The notes: generated by a model from the letters alone, not told the origin. Shown: positions 36,381-45,844, counted from the first letter of the stretch. The stretch: 64,000 nucleotides of DNA from an uncultured Pelagibacteraceae bacterium (GCA_902601895.1 CACKOU010000003.1:1-64000), one strand, 5' to 3'. Numbers and translations are program-made.

Positions 36381-38618
36381 ATGAGTGCAGAATTTCATAA
36401 AAGTAAAACATTTAAATCAGCAGAATTAAGTAAGTGCCCTTTTACGGGCGCAGGTACACCAGCAAAATTTAGCGCTGGTAGAGGACAAACAAATAGAGAT
36501 TTTTGGCCAAATAGTTTGAATTTGAAAATTTTAAGTCAGCACTCGAATTTATCAAATCCAATGGAGAAAAAATTTAATTATTCTAAAGAATTTAAAAAAC
36601 TGAATTACAAAGCACTCAAAAAAGATTTAAACAAATTAATGACAGACTCACAAGATTGGTGGCCAGCAGATTACGGTCATTATGGTCCTTTATTTATTAG
36701 ATTAGCATGGCACGCAGCAGGTACATACAGAACAGGTGATGGTAGAGGGGGAGCTGGAACAGGTAATCAAAGGTTTGCACCGTTAAATGCTTGGCCTGAT
36801 AATGTTAATCTAGATAAAGCTAGATTACTTTTGTGGCCAATAAAACAGAAATATGGAAAAAGAATTTCTTGGGCAGATCTATTTATACTAGTTGGAAATG
36901 TAGCATTAGAGTCAATGGGTTTTAAAACGTTCGGTTTTGGAGCGGGAAGAACTGATATCTGGGAACCAGAAGATGATATTTACTGGGGTTCAGAAAAAGA
37001 AATGTTAGGTGTTAAGAGATACAGCGGAAAAAGAGATCTTGAACAACCATTGGGGGCTTCTCACATGGGATTAATTTATGTAAATCCACAAGGTCCAGAT
37101 TTTAATCCAGACCCATTGAAAGCAGCTCATGATATTAGAGAAACATTTGGACGAATGGCTATGAATGATTATGAAACAGTTGCACTAGTTGCTGGTGGTC
37201 ATACTTTTGGAAAATCTCATGGTGCTGCACCTGAATCACATAAAGGACCTGATCCAGAAGCATCAAGAATTCAAGATCAAGCAACTGGTTGGAATAGTAA
37301 TTACAAAACAGGAAAAGGTGTACACGCAATAAGTAGTGGTATTGAAGGGGCATGGACACAAACACCAACACAATGGGATATGGGTTACTTTGATTGTTTA
37401 TTTAACCATGAATGGGAATTGACAAAAGGACCTGCGGGAGCATTTCAATGGACTCCAAAAAAGAATGGTCAGAAAATTAAAATGGTTCCTGATGCTCATG
37501 ATAAAAGTAAAATGCATCCTCCAATGATGCAAACAACTGATTTATCTTTGAGAATGGATAAAAGTTATGGACCAATTTCAAGACATTTTTATCAAAATCC
37601 AGATGAATTTGCTGATGCATTTGCAAGAGCTTGGTTTAAGCTTACTCATAGAGACATGGGACCAAGAGCATGTTATTTGGGTAGCGAAGTACCAAAAGAA
37701 CAATTAATTTGGCAAGATCCTATAGATAAACCAAAATATAAACTTAAATCAAAAGATATAAGAGATTTAAAATCAAAGCTTTCAAAATCAAAAATCTCTG
37801 TTTCTGATCTAGTTTCTACGGCTTGGGCTTCTGCTTCTACATACAGAGGTTCTGACAAAAGAGGTGGAGCAAACGGAGCAAGAATTATGCTTGAGCCTCA
37901 AAGAAGTTGGAAAGTCAATAACCCTAAAAAACTTTCAAAGGTTATTAAAGCTTTACAAAAAATTAAGAAAAAATTTGATACAAATAAAAAATCAGTCTCA
38001 ATGGCAGATCTTATAGTATTAGGTGGAAATGTAGGAATAGAGATGGCAGCAAAAAAAGCTGGTCATAAAATTCAGGTTCCATTTACTCCTGGAAGAGGAG
38101 ATGCAAGACAAGACCAAACAGATGTAAATTCATTTGGATTACTTGAGCCGCTAGCGGATGGTTTTAGAAACTACATGAAAAAAGGTAAATCTAATGTTTC
38201 AGCTGAGGAAAAATTAATTGATAAGGCACAATTAATGGGATTAACGGCACCAGAGATGACTGTTCTTGTAGGAGGAATGAGAGTTTTAGATACAAACTAT
38301 GATAGTTCTAAAAATGGAGTTTTCACAAAAAAACCTGAAACTCTATCAACAGATTATTTTGTAAATCTTCTTGATATGAGCACCACTTGGAAAGAAACTG
38401 ACAAGTCTGAACAATATTTTGTTGGTAAAGATAGAAAGTCTAAAAAAACTAAGTGGAAAGGTTCAAGAGTTGACCTTATTTTTGGTTCAAATTCTCAATT
38501 AAGAGCATTAGCTGAAGTCTATGCCTGCAAAGACTCATCTGACAAATTTGTTAAAGACTTTGTATCTGCATGGGTCAAAGTGATGAATGCAGATAGATTT
38601 GATTTAAGATTAAACTAG
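36381..38618 (+). CDS. katG: Catalase-peroxidase KatG
   Basis: The 745-residue heme enzyme has both duplicated peroxidase domains. Distal-site residues R107, W110 and H111 lie in [13 protein letters not shown]; the Tyr in [10 protein letters not shown] and the Met in [11 protein letters not shown] are in place to form the Trp-Tyr-Met adduct needed for catalase activity; the proximal His is in [11 protein letters not shown]. It removes hydrogen peroxide. Catalase is absent from several sequenced open-ocean SAR11 genomes as far as I recall, so its presence here is notable. The promoter and SD are unusually strong for this window. Confidence 0.98.
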   Translation: MSAEFHKSKTFKSAELSKCPFTGAGTPAKFSAGRGQTNRDFWPNSLNLKILSQHSNLSNPMEKKFNYSKEFKKLNYKALKKDLNKLMTDSQDWWPADYGHYGPLFIRLAWHAAGTYRTGDGRGGAGTGNQRFAPLNAWPDNVNLDKARLLLWPIKQKYGKRISWADLFILVGNVALESMGFKTFGFGAGRTDIWEPEDDIYWGSEKEMLGVKRYSGKRDLEQPLGASHMGLIYVNPQGPDFNPDPLKAAHDIRETFGRMAMNDYETVALVAGGHTFGKSHGAAPESHKGPDPEASRIQDQATGWNSNYKTGKGVHAISSGIEGAWTQTPTQWDMGYFDCLFNHEWELTKGPAGAFQWTPKKNGQKIKMVPDAHDKSKMHPPMMQTTDLSLRMDKSYGPISRHFYQNPDEFADAFARAWFKLTHRDMGPRACYLGSEVPKEQLIWQDPIDKPKYKLKSKDIRDLKSKLSKSKISVSDLVSTAWASASTYRGSDKRGGANGARIMLEPQRSWKVNNPKKLSKVIKALQKIKKKFDTNKKSVSMADLIVLGGNVGIEMAAKKAGHKIQVPFTPGRGDARQDQTDVNSFGLLEPLADGFRNYMKKGKSNVSAEEKLIDKAQLMGLTAPEMTVLVGGMRVLDTNYDSSKNGVFTKKPETLSTDYFVNLLDMSTTWKETDKSEQYFVGKDRKSKKTKWKGSRVDLIFGSNSQLRALAEVYACKDSSDKFVKDFVSAWVKVMNADRFDLRLN

Positions 38619-38637
38619 TATTAAGGAAAATGGAAAA

Positions 38638-39234
38638 ATGACATCACTATCGTTCGAAGACTTTTATAAAGTTCCTGAAATTAAGTTTGATATAAATAGA
38701 TTGCGAAATGACTTAAATCTAATTTTAGAAAAAAAGAAATTTAATTCGCCAGGTGTTACTCACTTTGGTGCAATTCCTCTAAATCAAATTCCAAATAACA
38801 AAGACTCTATAGAAGGGAACAATATCAGAGGTAGATATTGGACTATTGCAGATGAGACAGGCAAAGAAGTCTCAAGAGATATTGATATTGATGAATCGAA
38901 ATATACTCAGTTGCTACCAGAGTTCGAGAAAACTTATTTTAAAGAGGTTTATGAAATTCTTAGTAAAAAATTTAAACTAGGAAGAGTAAGGCTTTTATTA
39001 AAAGAGCCAAGATCAACGCTAAGCTGGCACAAAGATCCAGAGTGTAGATTGCATATTCCGATAGTAACTAATGCAGGTTGTTCAATGGTCATTGAAAATG
39101 TTGCAAAACATTTGCCTGCTGATGGACATGTATGGATTACTAACAATACAAAGTATCATAACTTTTTTAATGGAGGAGAACAGGCTAGAGTTCACTTAGT
39201 TGCTTGTGTTCTTGAAAGCCCGTTTAAAGAATAA
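38638..39234 (+). CDS. Aspartyl/asparaginyl beta-hydroxylase-like 2OG-Fe(II) oxygenase
   Basis: The 198-residue protein shows a complete 2OG-oxygenase facial triad: H131 and D133 in SWHKDPE and H174 in TKYHNFFNGG, with R184 in EQARVHLV as the likely 2-oxoglutarate anchor. This is the aspartyl/asparaginyl beta-hydroxylase pattern (PF05118-like). The substrate is unknown and there is no signal peptide. It starts 19 bp after katG behind an AAGGAAAATGG stretch, so an iron- and oxygen-dependent enzyme probably sits in the katG transcript. Confidence 0.82.
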   Translation: MTSLSFEDFYKVPEIKFDINRLRNDLNLILEKKKFNSPGVTHFGAIPLNQIPNNKDSIEGNNIRGRYWTIADETGKEVSRDIDIDESKYTQLLPEFEKTYFKEVYEILSKKFKLGRVRLLLKEPRSTLSWHKDPECRLHIPIVTNAGCSMVIENVAKHLPADGHVWITNNTKYHNFFNGGEQARVHLVACVLESPFKE

Positions 39235-39476
39235 TGGAAGTTACCAACGGTATTTTTAAAGCTGCCGGTCAGATTTATTCCAATAACAGAGGCTCTATTT
39301 TAAGAACAATTGTTTATACAGTTGGCCATTTTGCAATTGCTATAACTGTTTTGATGTTAGTTGCTGATGTATCTTTTATGATAGCTTTGACCGATGCAAT
39401 TGTAGAACCAATTGCCAACTCAATTTGGTATTTCATTTTAGATAAGTGGTGGGCAAGTAGATCAAAAAGTAAATAA
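39234..39476 (+). CDS. DUF2061-like small membrane protein
   Basis: The 80-residue protein has two hydrophobic segments (about 25-45 and 48-70). Features such as SILRTIVYTVGHFAIAI near the start of the first helix and a final WYFILDKWWASR with aromatic/basic residues recall DUF2061 proteins. The function of that family is not established. The start overlaps the stop of the oxygenase gene by one base (TAATG), so the two are translationally coupled and likely in the katG operon. Confidence 0.65.
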   Translation: MEVTNGIFKAAGQIYSNNRGSILRTIVYTVGHFAIAITVLMLVADVSFMIALTDAIVEPIANSIWYFILDKWWASRSKSK

Positions 39477-39526
39477 TAATCATTATCAATAAGTATTTAG
39501 GAAAAATTTAATAAGGATAATTTGTA

Positions 39527-39576
39527 GTAATAATAATTATTCGCAAAAAAAATGCGTAAATAATAATTATTCGCAA
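39527..39576 (+). repeat. Three-element repeat that can form alternative hairpins
   Basis: ATTATTCGCA occurs at 39536-39545 and again at 39566-39575, within a longer 17-bp direct repeat (39530-39546, 39560-39576). Between them, TGCGTAAATAAT (39553-39564) is complementary to both copies apart from a two-base bulge. The middle element could pair upstream (loop of seven As) or downstream, but not both. It lies 46 bp before the cysteine-rich ORF. Function is unknown. Confidence 0.7.
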
Positions 39577-39621
39577 GGATATTTGTTGAAAATAATTTTT
39601 TCATATTTAATTTTTTAAAAT

Positions 39622-39801
39622 ATGCAAATAGAAAATTATAATTGTAAAAAATGTGGATTAACAATCTCTTCAACTTGTTCCAAGTGTGATAAAATAGTTG
39701 ATGTTGAAGTCCTTGATGATGGATGTATAGTTCAAAAAACTAAATGTGTTGATTGTGCGAATGCTCCAGTTATCAAAGACGTTTGTGTCCAACAAAAATA
39801 A
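39622..39801 (+). CDS. Cysteine-rich small protein, 59 residues
   Basis: A 59-codon ORF encodes eight cysteines (8, 11, 19, 22, 35, 42, 45, 55), six of them in three CxxC pairs: CKKC, CSKC and CVDC. This suggests a zinc-ribbon or other metal-binding protein, or a metallothionein-like buffer. I recognise no named family. It follows the katG-oxygenase-DUF2061 genes and a hairpin-forming repeat. No clear SD precedes the ATG. The regular cysteine spacing makes a chance ORF unlikely. Confidence 0.65.
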   Translation: MQIENYNCKKCGLTISSTCSKCDKIVDVEVLDDGCIVQKTKCVDCANAPVIKDVCVQQK

Positions 39802-39827
39802 TTAGTTAATATATATAACTTAGAGGG

Positions 39828-40280
39828 TTAGTTGACTTTTCCCCAAAGATTCTCTTCGTCAACCCACCCTTTAAAACTTTTAGTTTCTACTAAGCACCAA
39901 TTTCTCTCGCATTTTTTCACTATCAATAATCTTCCAGTTTCTATTTTAGCCAAGGGTTTAGAAAATTTAGTTGGTTTTTTGAATAGAATTTTATTTGATA
40001 CAGTTATAAAGGATTTTGATTGCTTCAATTGAGAAATGTGTATCCACCCACCATTCTTTTTATTGTCAATTATTCTTCTAAAATTTTCTTTTTTATCAAT
40101 CACTTTTACTGGCAAGTTTATTTTCTTGTAAATATACTTTATTGGATAATCAAAACTTGGACCATATCTTACGTTTACCTTATCATTTTTAAGCATTAAA
40201 AATTTTTCATTATTTTCAGAAATTGCATTAGAAGTAAAAAATATAATGATTAAAATCTTGAAGATTAATTGCACAAACAA
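39828..40280 (-). CDS. Secreted SH3-domain protein
   Basis: The 150-residue protein has an N-terminal signal peptide (about 1-20) and two bacterial SH3-like modules: the first around KVNVRYGPSFDYPIKYIY and NGGWIHISQL, the second around KFSKPLAKIETGRLLIVKKCERNWCLVE ending GWVDEENLW. Alphaproteobacterial homologues are periplasmic and thought to bind peptidoglycan. Its start overlaps the end of the MoeB/ThiF-like gene by 16 bp, so it is the last gene of the minus-strand operon. Confidence 0.82.
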   Translation of the reverse strand: MFVQLIFKILIIIFFTSNAISENNEKFLMLKNDKVNVRYGPSFDYPIKYIYKKINLPVKVIDKKENFRRIIDNKKNGGWIHISQLKQSKSFITVSNKILFKKPTKFSKPLAKIETGRLLIVKKCERNWCLVETKSFKGWVDEENLWGKVN

Positions 40281-41017
40281 CCTTTTTTTTTAGTAAATTT
40301 AATTTTTCTAAATTCAAGTTTTTTCAGATTAACAATCAGAATTGATGAGTGAAGACTTTTATCTGACGAAATTATGTTTTTTAAAACTTCATTTGCTTGC
40401 ATACTCCCAATTATATTTGATGTAGTTCCTAATATTCCTTCACTTTCACAATTTAAAACTTCATCAGTTGGTTCTGATTGATAAAAACACTTTAAACATG
40501 GGCTTGATTTGTTGTTAAAATCGAATGAAAAAATGTGTCCATCAAATTTGCTAATAGCACCAACTATTAATTTTCTTTTATATTTTAATGAAAATTTATT
40601 TATTAAAAATTTAGTTTTAAAATTATCTGTTCCATCTACAATTATATCGAAATCTTTTACAATTTTATTTAAATTTTTTTCTGATGCTCTTTCTTTTAAA
40701 ATTTTGACTTTTACATCTCTGTTAATTAATTTTATTCTTCTTTTAAAGATATCAACCTTAAATTTTCCAACATCTTTTGAAGTATACAAAATTTGTCTTT
40801 GAAGATTTGAAATATCTACTTTATCGTGATCAATGGCACCTATATACCCTACACCACATCTAGCCAACAAATCTGCAACTGGACTACCTAATCCACCAAT
40901 TCCTACAATTAAAACTTTTGAATTAATTATTTTCTTTTGTCCTAATATACCAATATCCTTAAGTATTATTTGTCTAGAGTATCTCTCAAGCTTTCGTTTA
41001 GATAATGAATTTTTCAC
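40265..41017 (-). CDS. MoeB/ThiF/HesA-family adenylyltransferase
   Basis: The 250-residue E1-like enzyme has the ATP-binding loop VGIGGLGSPVADLLARCGVG (about 34-53), the DHDKVDISNLQRQ block, and the conserved Asp in DIIVDGTDNFKTK. It adenylates the C-terminal glycine of a sulfur-carrier protein (MoaD or ThiS type). One zinc pair, CLKC, is visible; the second pair appears reduced to CLC at the extreme C-terminus. No molybdopterin or thiamine genes are adjacent, so the partner is unknown. It overlaps dut by 4 bp. Confidence 0.87.
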   Translation of the reverse strand: MKNSLSKRKLERYSRQIILKDIGILGQKKIINSKVLIVGIGGLGSPVADLLARCGVGYIGAIDHDKVDISNLQRQILYTSKDVGKFKVDIFKRRIKLINRDVKVKILKERASEKNLNKIVKDFDIIVDGTDNFKTKFLINKFSLKYKRKLIVGAISKFDGHIFSFDFNNKSSPCLKCFYQSEPTDEVLNCESEGILGTTSNIIGSMQANEVLKNIISSDKSLHSSILIVNLKKLEFRKIKFTKKKGCLCN

Positions 41018-41451
41018 TTACCCGTTGATCCAAATCCACCCGAACCTCTAATTGTCTCAGGCAAAGTTTCTACAGTTTCAAAATCTATTTTTAGAATTGG
41101 CATTAATATCATTTGCGCAATCCTATCATCGTTATTTACTGTAAAGTCTTTATCTCCATGATTAAATAAAATTACTTTTATTTCTCCTCTATAGTCACTA
41201 TCAATTGTTCCAGGAGTATTTAATACACTTATATTATTTTTAGCTGCCAAACCTGATCGCGGCCTGATCTGAACTTCGGTATCCTCAGGTATTGCAATGG
41301 ATATACCTGTTGGCACTAAAGCGTTTTCACCTGGTTTAATTACTATTTTCTTTTCAATGAATGCAGTCAAATCTAGTCCAGATGAACCTGTTGTTTTATA
41401 TTCTGGCAGTTTAACTTTCTTGTCTAATTTTTTAATTAAGACTTTCACCAT
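41014..41451 (-). CDS. dut: dUTP diphosphatase
   Basis: The 145-residue trimeric dUTPase has all five motifs, including GLDLTAF near 25-31, RPRSGLAAKN (about 63-72), NTPGTIDSDYRGEI (about 78-91), and the C-terminal GSGGFGSTG P-loop-like tail. It hydrolyses dUTP to dUMP, keeping uracil out of DNA. It follows coaBC by 4 bp, in the ubiE-ubiB-coaBC-dut order typical of alphaproteobacteria. Confidence 0.97.
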   Translation of the reverse strand: MVKVLIKKLDKKVKLPEYKTTGSSGLDLTAFIEKKIVIKPGENALVPTGISIAIPEDTEVQIRPRSGLAAKNNISVLNTPGTIDSDYRGEIKVILFNHGDKDFTVNNDDRIAQMILMPILKIDFETVETLPETIRGSGGFGSTGK

Positions 41452-41455
41452 TAAG

Positions 41456-42655
41456 TTAATTAATCTGTTGAATTACTCTTTTGACTATTTCTTCAGCGAC
41501 CAATGATTTACTCATCTTTTCAAAATTTTCTTCAGGTTTATCTTTGTAAAATATAGAAATTTTATTAAAATCTGATCCAAATCCTATAGTTTGATCTGAG
41601 ACATCATTTGCAATTACCCAGTCGCAATTTTTTTCTTTCAGCTTCTCCTTTGCATTTGTCGAGATATTGTTTGTTTCTGCCGCAAAACCAATTGTTATTT
41701 TTGGTCTTAATGAATTATGATTAGATATATGATTTAAAATATCGATATTTTTTTCTAGCTCTAAGTTAAATTCTTCATTCTTTTTAATCTTTGTACTTTT
41801 ATAATTTTTCACTTTAAAATCAGAAACAGCTGCAGAAAAAATAGCTACATCTGTTGGTAGATTATTTAAACTTTCTTTGAACATCTCTTCAGCAGTTTCA
41901 ACACTTACAAAATTAACACCGTCCAAAGGTTTAATGCTTGTCTTTCCGGAAATAAGTGTCGTATCAAATCCATTGTCTCTAAGACATTTGGCTATTTCAT
42001 ATCCTTGTTTGCCACTGGATTTATTTGTAATAAATCTTACAGGATCAATATATTCATTAGTTGGTCCTGCAGTAACTAAAGCTTTTAATTTTTTATTTTT
42101 ATCTAAATTAGAAAAATAATTTTTAAGCGTATTGACTATTTCATTTGGTTCTGTCATTTTTCCTTCACCGAATTCACCACATGCCATATCCCCTATCTCT
42201 GGGCCAATAATTTTGTATCCAAAGCTTTTTAATTTTAATATGTTTTCTTTAGCAGAAGGATGCTCCCACATTCTTACATTCATTGCCGGTGCTAAAAATA
42301 TTTGTTTGTTAGAAGCTAATAAAACAGTAGACGCCAAATCTTCTGCATTTCCTGAGGCTACTTTAGATATGGTATTAGCTGTAATTGGTGCAACTAATAC
42401 TGCATCAGCCCACCTTGATAAAGATATATGGTCCATCTCAGCTTCGTTTTCTGCACTAAATATATCGTCATAAACTTTTTCTTGGGAAAGAGACGAAACA
42501 GATAGTGGAGTTACAAATTCTTTTGCATTTTTTGTTAATATAGTTTTTACGCTAGCACTATTTTTCTTAAGTAATCTTATCAACTCAAGACTTTTGTAAG
42601 CAGAAATTCCGCCACATATAATTAACAGTATTTTTTTATTATCAAAATAATTCAT
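41456..42655 (-). CDS. coaBC: Bifunctional CoaBC (phosphopantothenoylcysteine synthetase/decarboxylase)
   Basis: The 399-residue fusion has an N-terminal flavin-dependent decarboxylase domain (ICGGISAYKSLELIRLL; APAMNVRMW, about 133-141) and a C-terminal synthetase domain (TAGPTNEYIDPVRFITNKSSGKQGY, about 193-217). It carries out two consecutive coenzyme A synthesis steps. Length is normal. It is in the ubiE-ubiB-coaBC-dut operon, 8 bp after ubiB. Confidence 0.97.
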   Translation of the reverse strand: MNYFDNKKILLIICGGISAYKSLELIRLLKKNSASVKTILTKNAKEFVTPLSVSSLSQEKVYDDIFSAENEAEMDHISLSRWADAVLVAPITANTISKVASGNAEDLASTVLLASNKQIFLAPAMNVRMWEHPSAKENILKLKSFGYKIIGPEIGDMACGEFGEGKMTEPNEIVNTLKNYFSNLDKNKKLKALVTAGPTNEYIDPVRFITNKSSGKQGYEIAKCLRDNGFDTTLISGKTSIKPLDGVNFVSVETAEEMFKESLNNLPTDVAIFSAAVSDFKVKNYKSTKIKKNEEFNLELEKNIDILNHISNHNSLRPKITIGFAAETNNISTNAKEKLKEKNCDWVIANDVSDQTIGFGSDFNKISIFYKDKPEENFEKMSKSLVAEEIVKRVIQQIN

Positions 42656-42663
42656 CGTCGAGA

Positions 42664-44241
42664 TTAAAATACTACTAATCCTAAAATTACAAGTAATAAT
42701 AAACCAATGATTGATTGATTTCTGAAAGCTACCATTTCATTTTTTTTTGTATTTAGATCATTATACGTATTAGTATTTTGTGGAATTTGTCCACTTGCAA
42801 GAAATGTTAATGCTTGGTTTGCTTTATCCATTATTTGTGGCATTTCTGGTAATCTTTTTATAACTTCTGCAGAATTTTTTAGAGTTTCATTTAATGTTGT
42901 TATAGGATCTTTTGTTTCTTTAAGCCATTTTTCAAGAACAGGTCTTGACGTTTCCCAAATGTTTGTCTCTGGATTTAATCTTCTTGCAACACCTTCAACT
43001 ACTACCATGGTTTTCTGTAGCATGAGCAACTGTGGTTGAGTTTGCATATTAAATTTTTCTGTCACATCAAAAAGTTGTTTGAGTAGTTTACCGCCAGATA
43101 TATCTTTAATTGACTGACCAAATATTGGTTCTCCTATTGATCTTAGTGCTTGGGCAAGATCATCAACAGGCACTTCTTTTGGAACTAACCCTGCAGCCAA
43201 ATGAACTTCAGCCACTTTTTTATAATCTCGTTTAATAAATCCATATAAAATCTCAGCAAGAAATTTTTTACTCAAATCATCGAGCCTTCCCATTATACCA
43301 AAATCGATAGGTACAATTTGACCACTATTATTTATAAAAATGTTACCTTGATGCATATCTGCATGAAAAAAACCATCTCTAACAGCATGTCTTAGAAAAT
43401 GTTGAATAATATCTGATGCAATTTTTTTGGTATCTATATTTCTTTTTTCTAACTCTTCTGTTTCTCTTATAGAGACACCTTCAACCCAGTCTAAAGTCAT
43501 TACATTTTCACTTGTAAAATTCCAATAAATACTAGGAACTTGAAATCCACTGTCATTCTTAGTGTTTTCAGAATACTCATTAGCTGCAGCGGCTTCAAAT
43601 CTTAAATCCATTTCTAAATTGGTTATTTCTTTTAGCAAATAAACAACCTCAACTAATTTAAGTCTTTTTGTCTTTTTTAAAATTGACTCTGTTAAAAAAG
43701 CAAAAAGCATCAAAGCATCAATTTCTTCGTTAAATATTTTTTTTATATTTGGTCGTAAAATTTTTATAGCCACATCTTTAATTGTGCCATTATCATTTAT
43801 TTGCGCTTTATGAACTTGAGCTATAGATGCTGCTGCTACTGGTTCAGATAGATTTATAATTGAATTAAAATTATCTTCTCCTAAATCTTTTCTTATTATT
43901 TCTTTAGCTTTAGATAATTCAAAGGGAGGCAAACGATCTTGTAAACTCTCTAGTTGCTTTGATAACTTTTCTCCAATTATATCTGGTCGTGTTGCTAGAA
44001 ATTGACCTAATTTAATAAATGTTGTACCCATAGATTGCAAAGAGTTTGATAATCTTTCACCTTCGGTTTCATTTACAAAAGAATTATCTTTTTTTGAAAA
44101 TGATAAAGACAACAAATAGAATAAAATTTTTATTCCAATCGGTGGATTATGAAACTTTGTGAATATACTTAAAGCGTCAGATTTTGCTAATTTCCTTCCA
44201 AGCTTAAAAAGTATGTATAATTTTTTAATCATATTTTCCAA
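42664..44241 (-). CDS. ubiB: UbiB-family kinase-like ubiquinone biosynthesis protein
   Basis: The 525-residue protein has the UbiB/ADCK signature: KLGQFLATRPDII (KxGQ motif, about 77-89), the Ala-rich loop AAASIAQVHKA that replaces the kinase P-loop, the HADMHQGNIFI catalytic loop and the metal-binding DFG in PIDFGIMG. A C-terminal hydrophobic helix anchors it to the membrane. It is needed for ubiquinone synthesis, probably as an ATPase. It overlaps the ubiE end by 13 bp. ubiE, ubiB and (elsewhere in this window) coq7 cover part of the quinone pathway. Confidence 0.96.
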   Translation of the reverse strand: MENMIKKLYILFKLGRKLAKSDALSIFTKFHNPPIGIKILFYLLSLSFSKKDNSFVNETEGERLSNSLQSMGTTFIKLGQFLATRPDIIGEKLSKQLESLQDRLPPFELSKAKEIIRKDLGEDNFNSIINLSEPVAAASIAQVHKAQINDNGTIKDVAIKILRPNIKKIFNEEIDALMLFAFLTESILKKTKRLKLVEVVYLLKEITNLEMDLRFEAAAANEYSENTKNDSGFQVPSIYWNFTSENVMTLDWVEGVSIRETEELEKRNIDTKKIASDIIQHFLRHAVRDGFFHADMHQGNIFINNSGQIVPIDFGIMGRLDDLSKKFLAEILYGFIKRDYKKVAEVHLAAGLVPKEVPVDDLAQALRSIGEPIFGQSIKDISGGKLLKQLFDVTEKFNMQTQPQLLMLQKTMVVVEGVARRLNPETNIWETSRPVLEKWLKETKDPITTLNETLKNSAEVIKRLPEMPQIMDKANQALTFLASGQIPQNTNTYNDLNTKKNEMVAFRNQSIIGLLLLVILGLVVF

Positions 44242-44936
44242 CCTGAATGAATAGCCACTATCCCACCAGAAAAGTTTCTATACTCACATTTAATAAAATT
44301 ATTTTTCTCCATTAAACCCTTTAATTCCTCTTGATTAACAAATTCTTGGATACTTTTTATTAGATATTCATAAGGCTCTTTTTCACCAACTATAAATTTT
44401 CCTATTTCTGGAATTAATTCAGAGTATCTTTTATAGACTAAATCTAAGTTTAAATTTTGAATTTTTGAAAATTCTAAACAAAAAAATCTACCTCCTGACT
44501 TTAAAACTCTGTACGCTTCACTTAAGGATTTATTAATATTTTTTGTATTTCTTAAACCAAAACTGATTGTGTAATAATCACATGAATTAGATTTTAAAGG
44601 TAATTTCTCTGCCGACCCTTTAATCCACTTGATATTTTTGTAATTTGATAGTCTATTTTTTCCCTTTTTCATCATTCCTTCATTGGGATCAATACAAAAT
44701 AATTCTATATTTTTATTTGAACTATTATCGATAAAAAGTTTTGCTATATCACCTGTGCCACATGCAACATCTGCTAGAATTTTATTTTTACCTGGGTTCA
44801 TCCAATTTATTAAATTTCTTTTCCATATTCTATGAACTCCAAGTGACATTAAATCATTCATGATATCGTATTTATCATAAACTTTATTAAACACTCCTTG
44901 GACTAGACCTTTTTTATTTTGAAGATATTGTTGCAT
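44229..44936 (-). CDS. ubiE: Ubiquinone/menaquinone C-methyltransferase UbiE
   Basis: The 235-residue SAM-dependent enzyme has motif I in LADVACGTGDIAKLF (about 54-68), the UbiE block YDIMNDLMSLGVHRIWK near the N-terminus and YYTISFGLRNTKN. It C-methylates the benzoquinone ring. It leads the minus-strand operon, divergent from mutM across 32 bp that must carry both promoters. The start overlaps nothing and the length is normal. Confidence 0.97.
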   Translation of the reverse strand: MQQYLQNKKGLVQGVFNKVYDKYDIMNDLMSLGVHRIWKRNLINWMNPGKNKILADVACGTGDIAKLFIDNSSNKNIELFCIDPNEGMMKKGKNRLSNYKNIKWIKGSAEKLPLKSNSCDYYTISFGLRNTKNINKSLSEAYRVLKSGGRFFCLEFSKIQNLNLDLVYKRYSELIPEIGKFIVGEKEPYEYLIKSIQEFVNQEELKGLMEKNNFIKCEYRNFSGGIVAIHSGWKI

Positions 44937-44968
44937 AAAAAAAATAATATTAATTAATATAATAATAA

Positions 44969-45832
44969 ATGCCAGAATTGCCAGAAGTAGAAGTTGTTAA
45001 AGAGTCACTAAGTAGAACGATAACAGGAAAAAAAATATATAAAGTAAGTGTTAAAAATAGAAATCTGAGGATTAAAATACATAAAGATTTCGAAAAAAAT
45101 TTAAAACTTAAATTTATTAAAAAGGTTAATAGATTTTCGAAATATATCATTCTTGATCTTGAAAATAATAAGTATTGCGTAATTCACTTAGGAATGTCGG
45201 GTACTATTCATATTTTAAAAAAAATAGGTTTAAATAATAAAACCAATTCAAGTTTTTATCATAGTCCATTTTTACCAAAAAAGCATAATCACGTTACATT
45301 AAAATTGAAAGATATGAGTATAATTTATAATGATCCTAGAAGGTTTGGATTTTTTAAAATTTTTAATAATAAATTAAGTTTAGAAAAATATTTTAGCAGA
45401 TTCGGACCTGAACCATTTTCAAATAAATTTAATATTAATTACTGTAAAAACTACTTATATAAAAAAAAAAAAAATATTAAAAATTTTTTATTAGATCAAA
45501 AATTCGTTTCAGGTATTGGAAATATTTATGCAAGTGAAATTCTTTTTAAATCTAAGATCAATCCAAAGAAAGAAGCTAGCTTTATAACTAATAGTGATAT
45601 AAAAAAAATTATTAGGTTTTCTAGAACAACATTAAATCATGCAATTAAATCTGGTGGATCAACTATTAGAGATTTTAAAAATATAGGTGGTAATAAAGGT
45701 TATTATCAGAATAATTTTAAAGTGTACAATAGAGAAAATAAAAATTGTTTGGTTGCCAGATGTAAGGGGTCGATAAAAAAAATAATAATTACTAATAGAT
45801 CAACTTTTTTTTGTAATATTTGCCAAAAATAA
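44969..45832 (+). CDS. mutM: Formamidopyrimidine-DNA glycosylase
   Basis: The 287-residue enzyme starts MPELPEVEVV, giving the catalytic N-terminal Pro2 and Glu3 after Met removal. It has HLGMSGTIHI with the conserved region near Lys57, NDPRRFGFF, and a C-terminal zinc finger of C-x4-C and C-x2-C type (CLVARC and CNIC). It excises 8-oxoguanine. mutM divergent from ubiE and followed by rpsT and dnaA is a conserved alphaproteobacterial arrangement. Confidence 0.97.
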   Translation: MPELPEVEVVKESLSRTITGKKIYKVSVKNRNLRIKIHKDFEKNLKLKFIKKVNRFSKYIILDLENNKYCVIHLGMSGTIHILKKIGLNNKTNSSFYHSPFLPKKHNHVTLKLKDMSIIYNDPRRFGFFKIFNNKLSLEKYFSRFGPEPFSNKFNINYCKNYLYKKKKNIKNFLLDQKFVSGIGNIYASEILFKSKINPKKEASFITNSDIKKIIRFSRTTLNHAIKSGGSTIRDFKNIGGNKGYYQNNFKVYNRENKNCLVARCKGSIKKIIITNRSTFFCNICQK

Positions 45833-45844
45833 ATTAATAATCTA

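Noticed and set aside
39477-39621. CRISPR-like repeat
   Set aside because: There are only two copies of a 17-bp AT-rich repeat, with no array and no cas genes; alternative hairpins are a simpler description.
39654-39662. DnaA box TGTGGATTA
   Set aside because: It is a single one-mismatch site inside the cysteine-rich coding frame, where the codons for Cys-Gly-Leu explain it.
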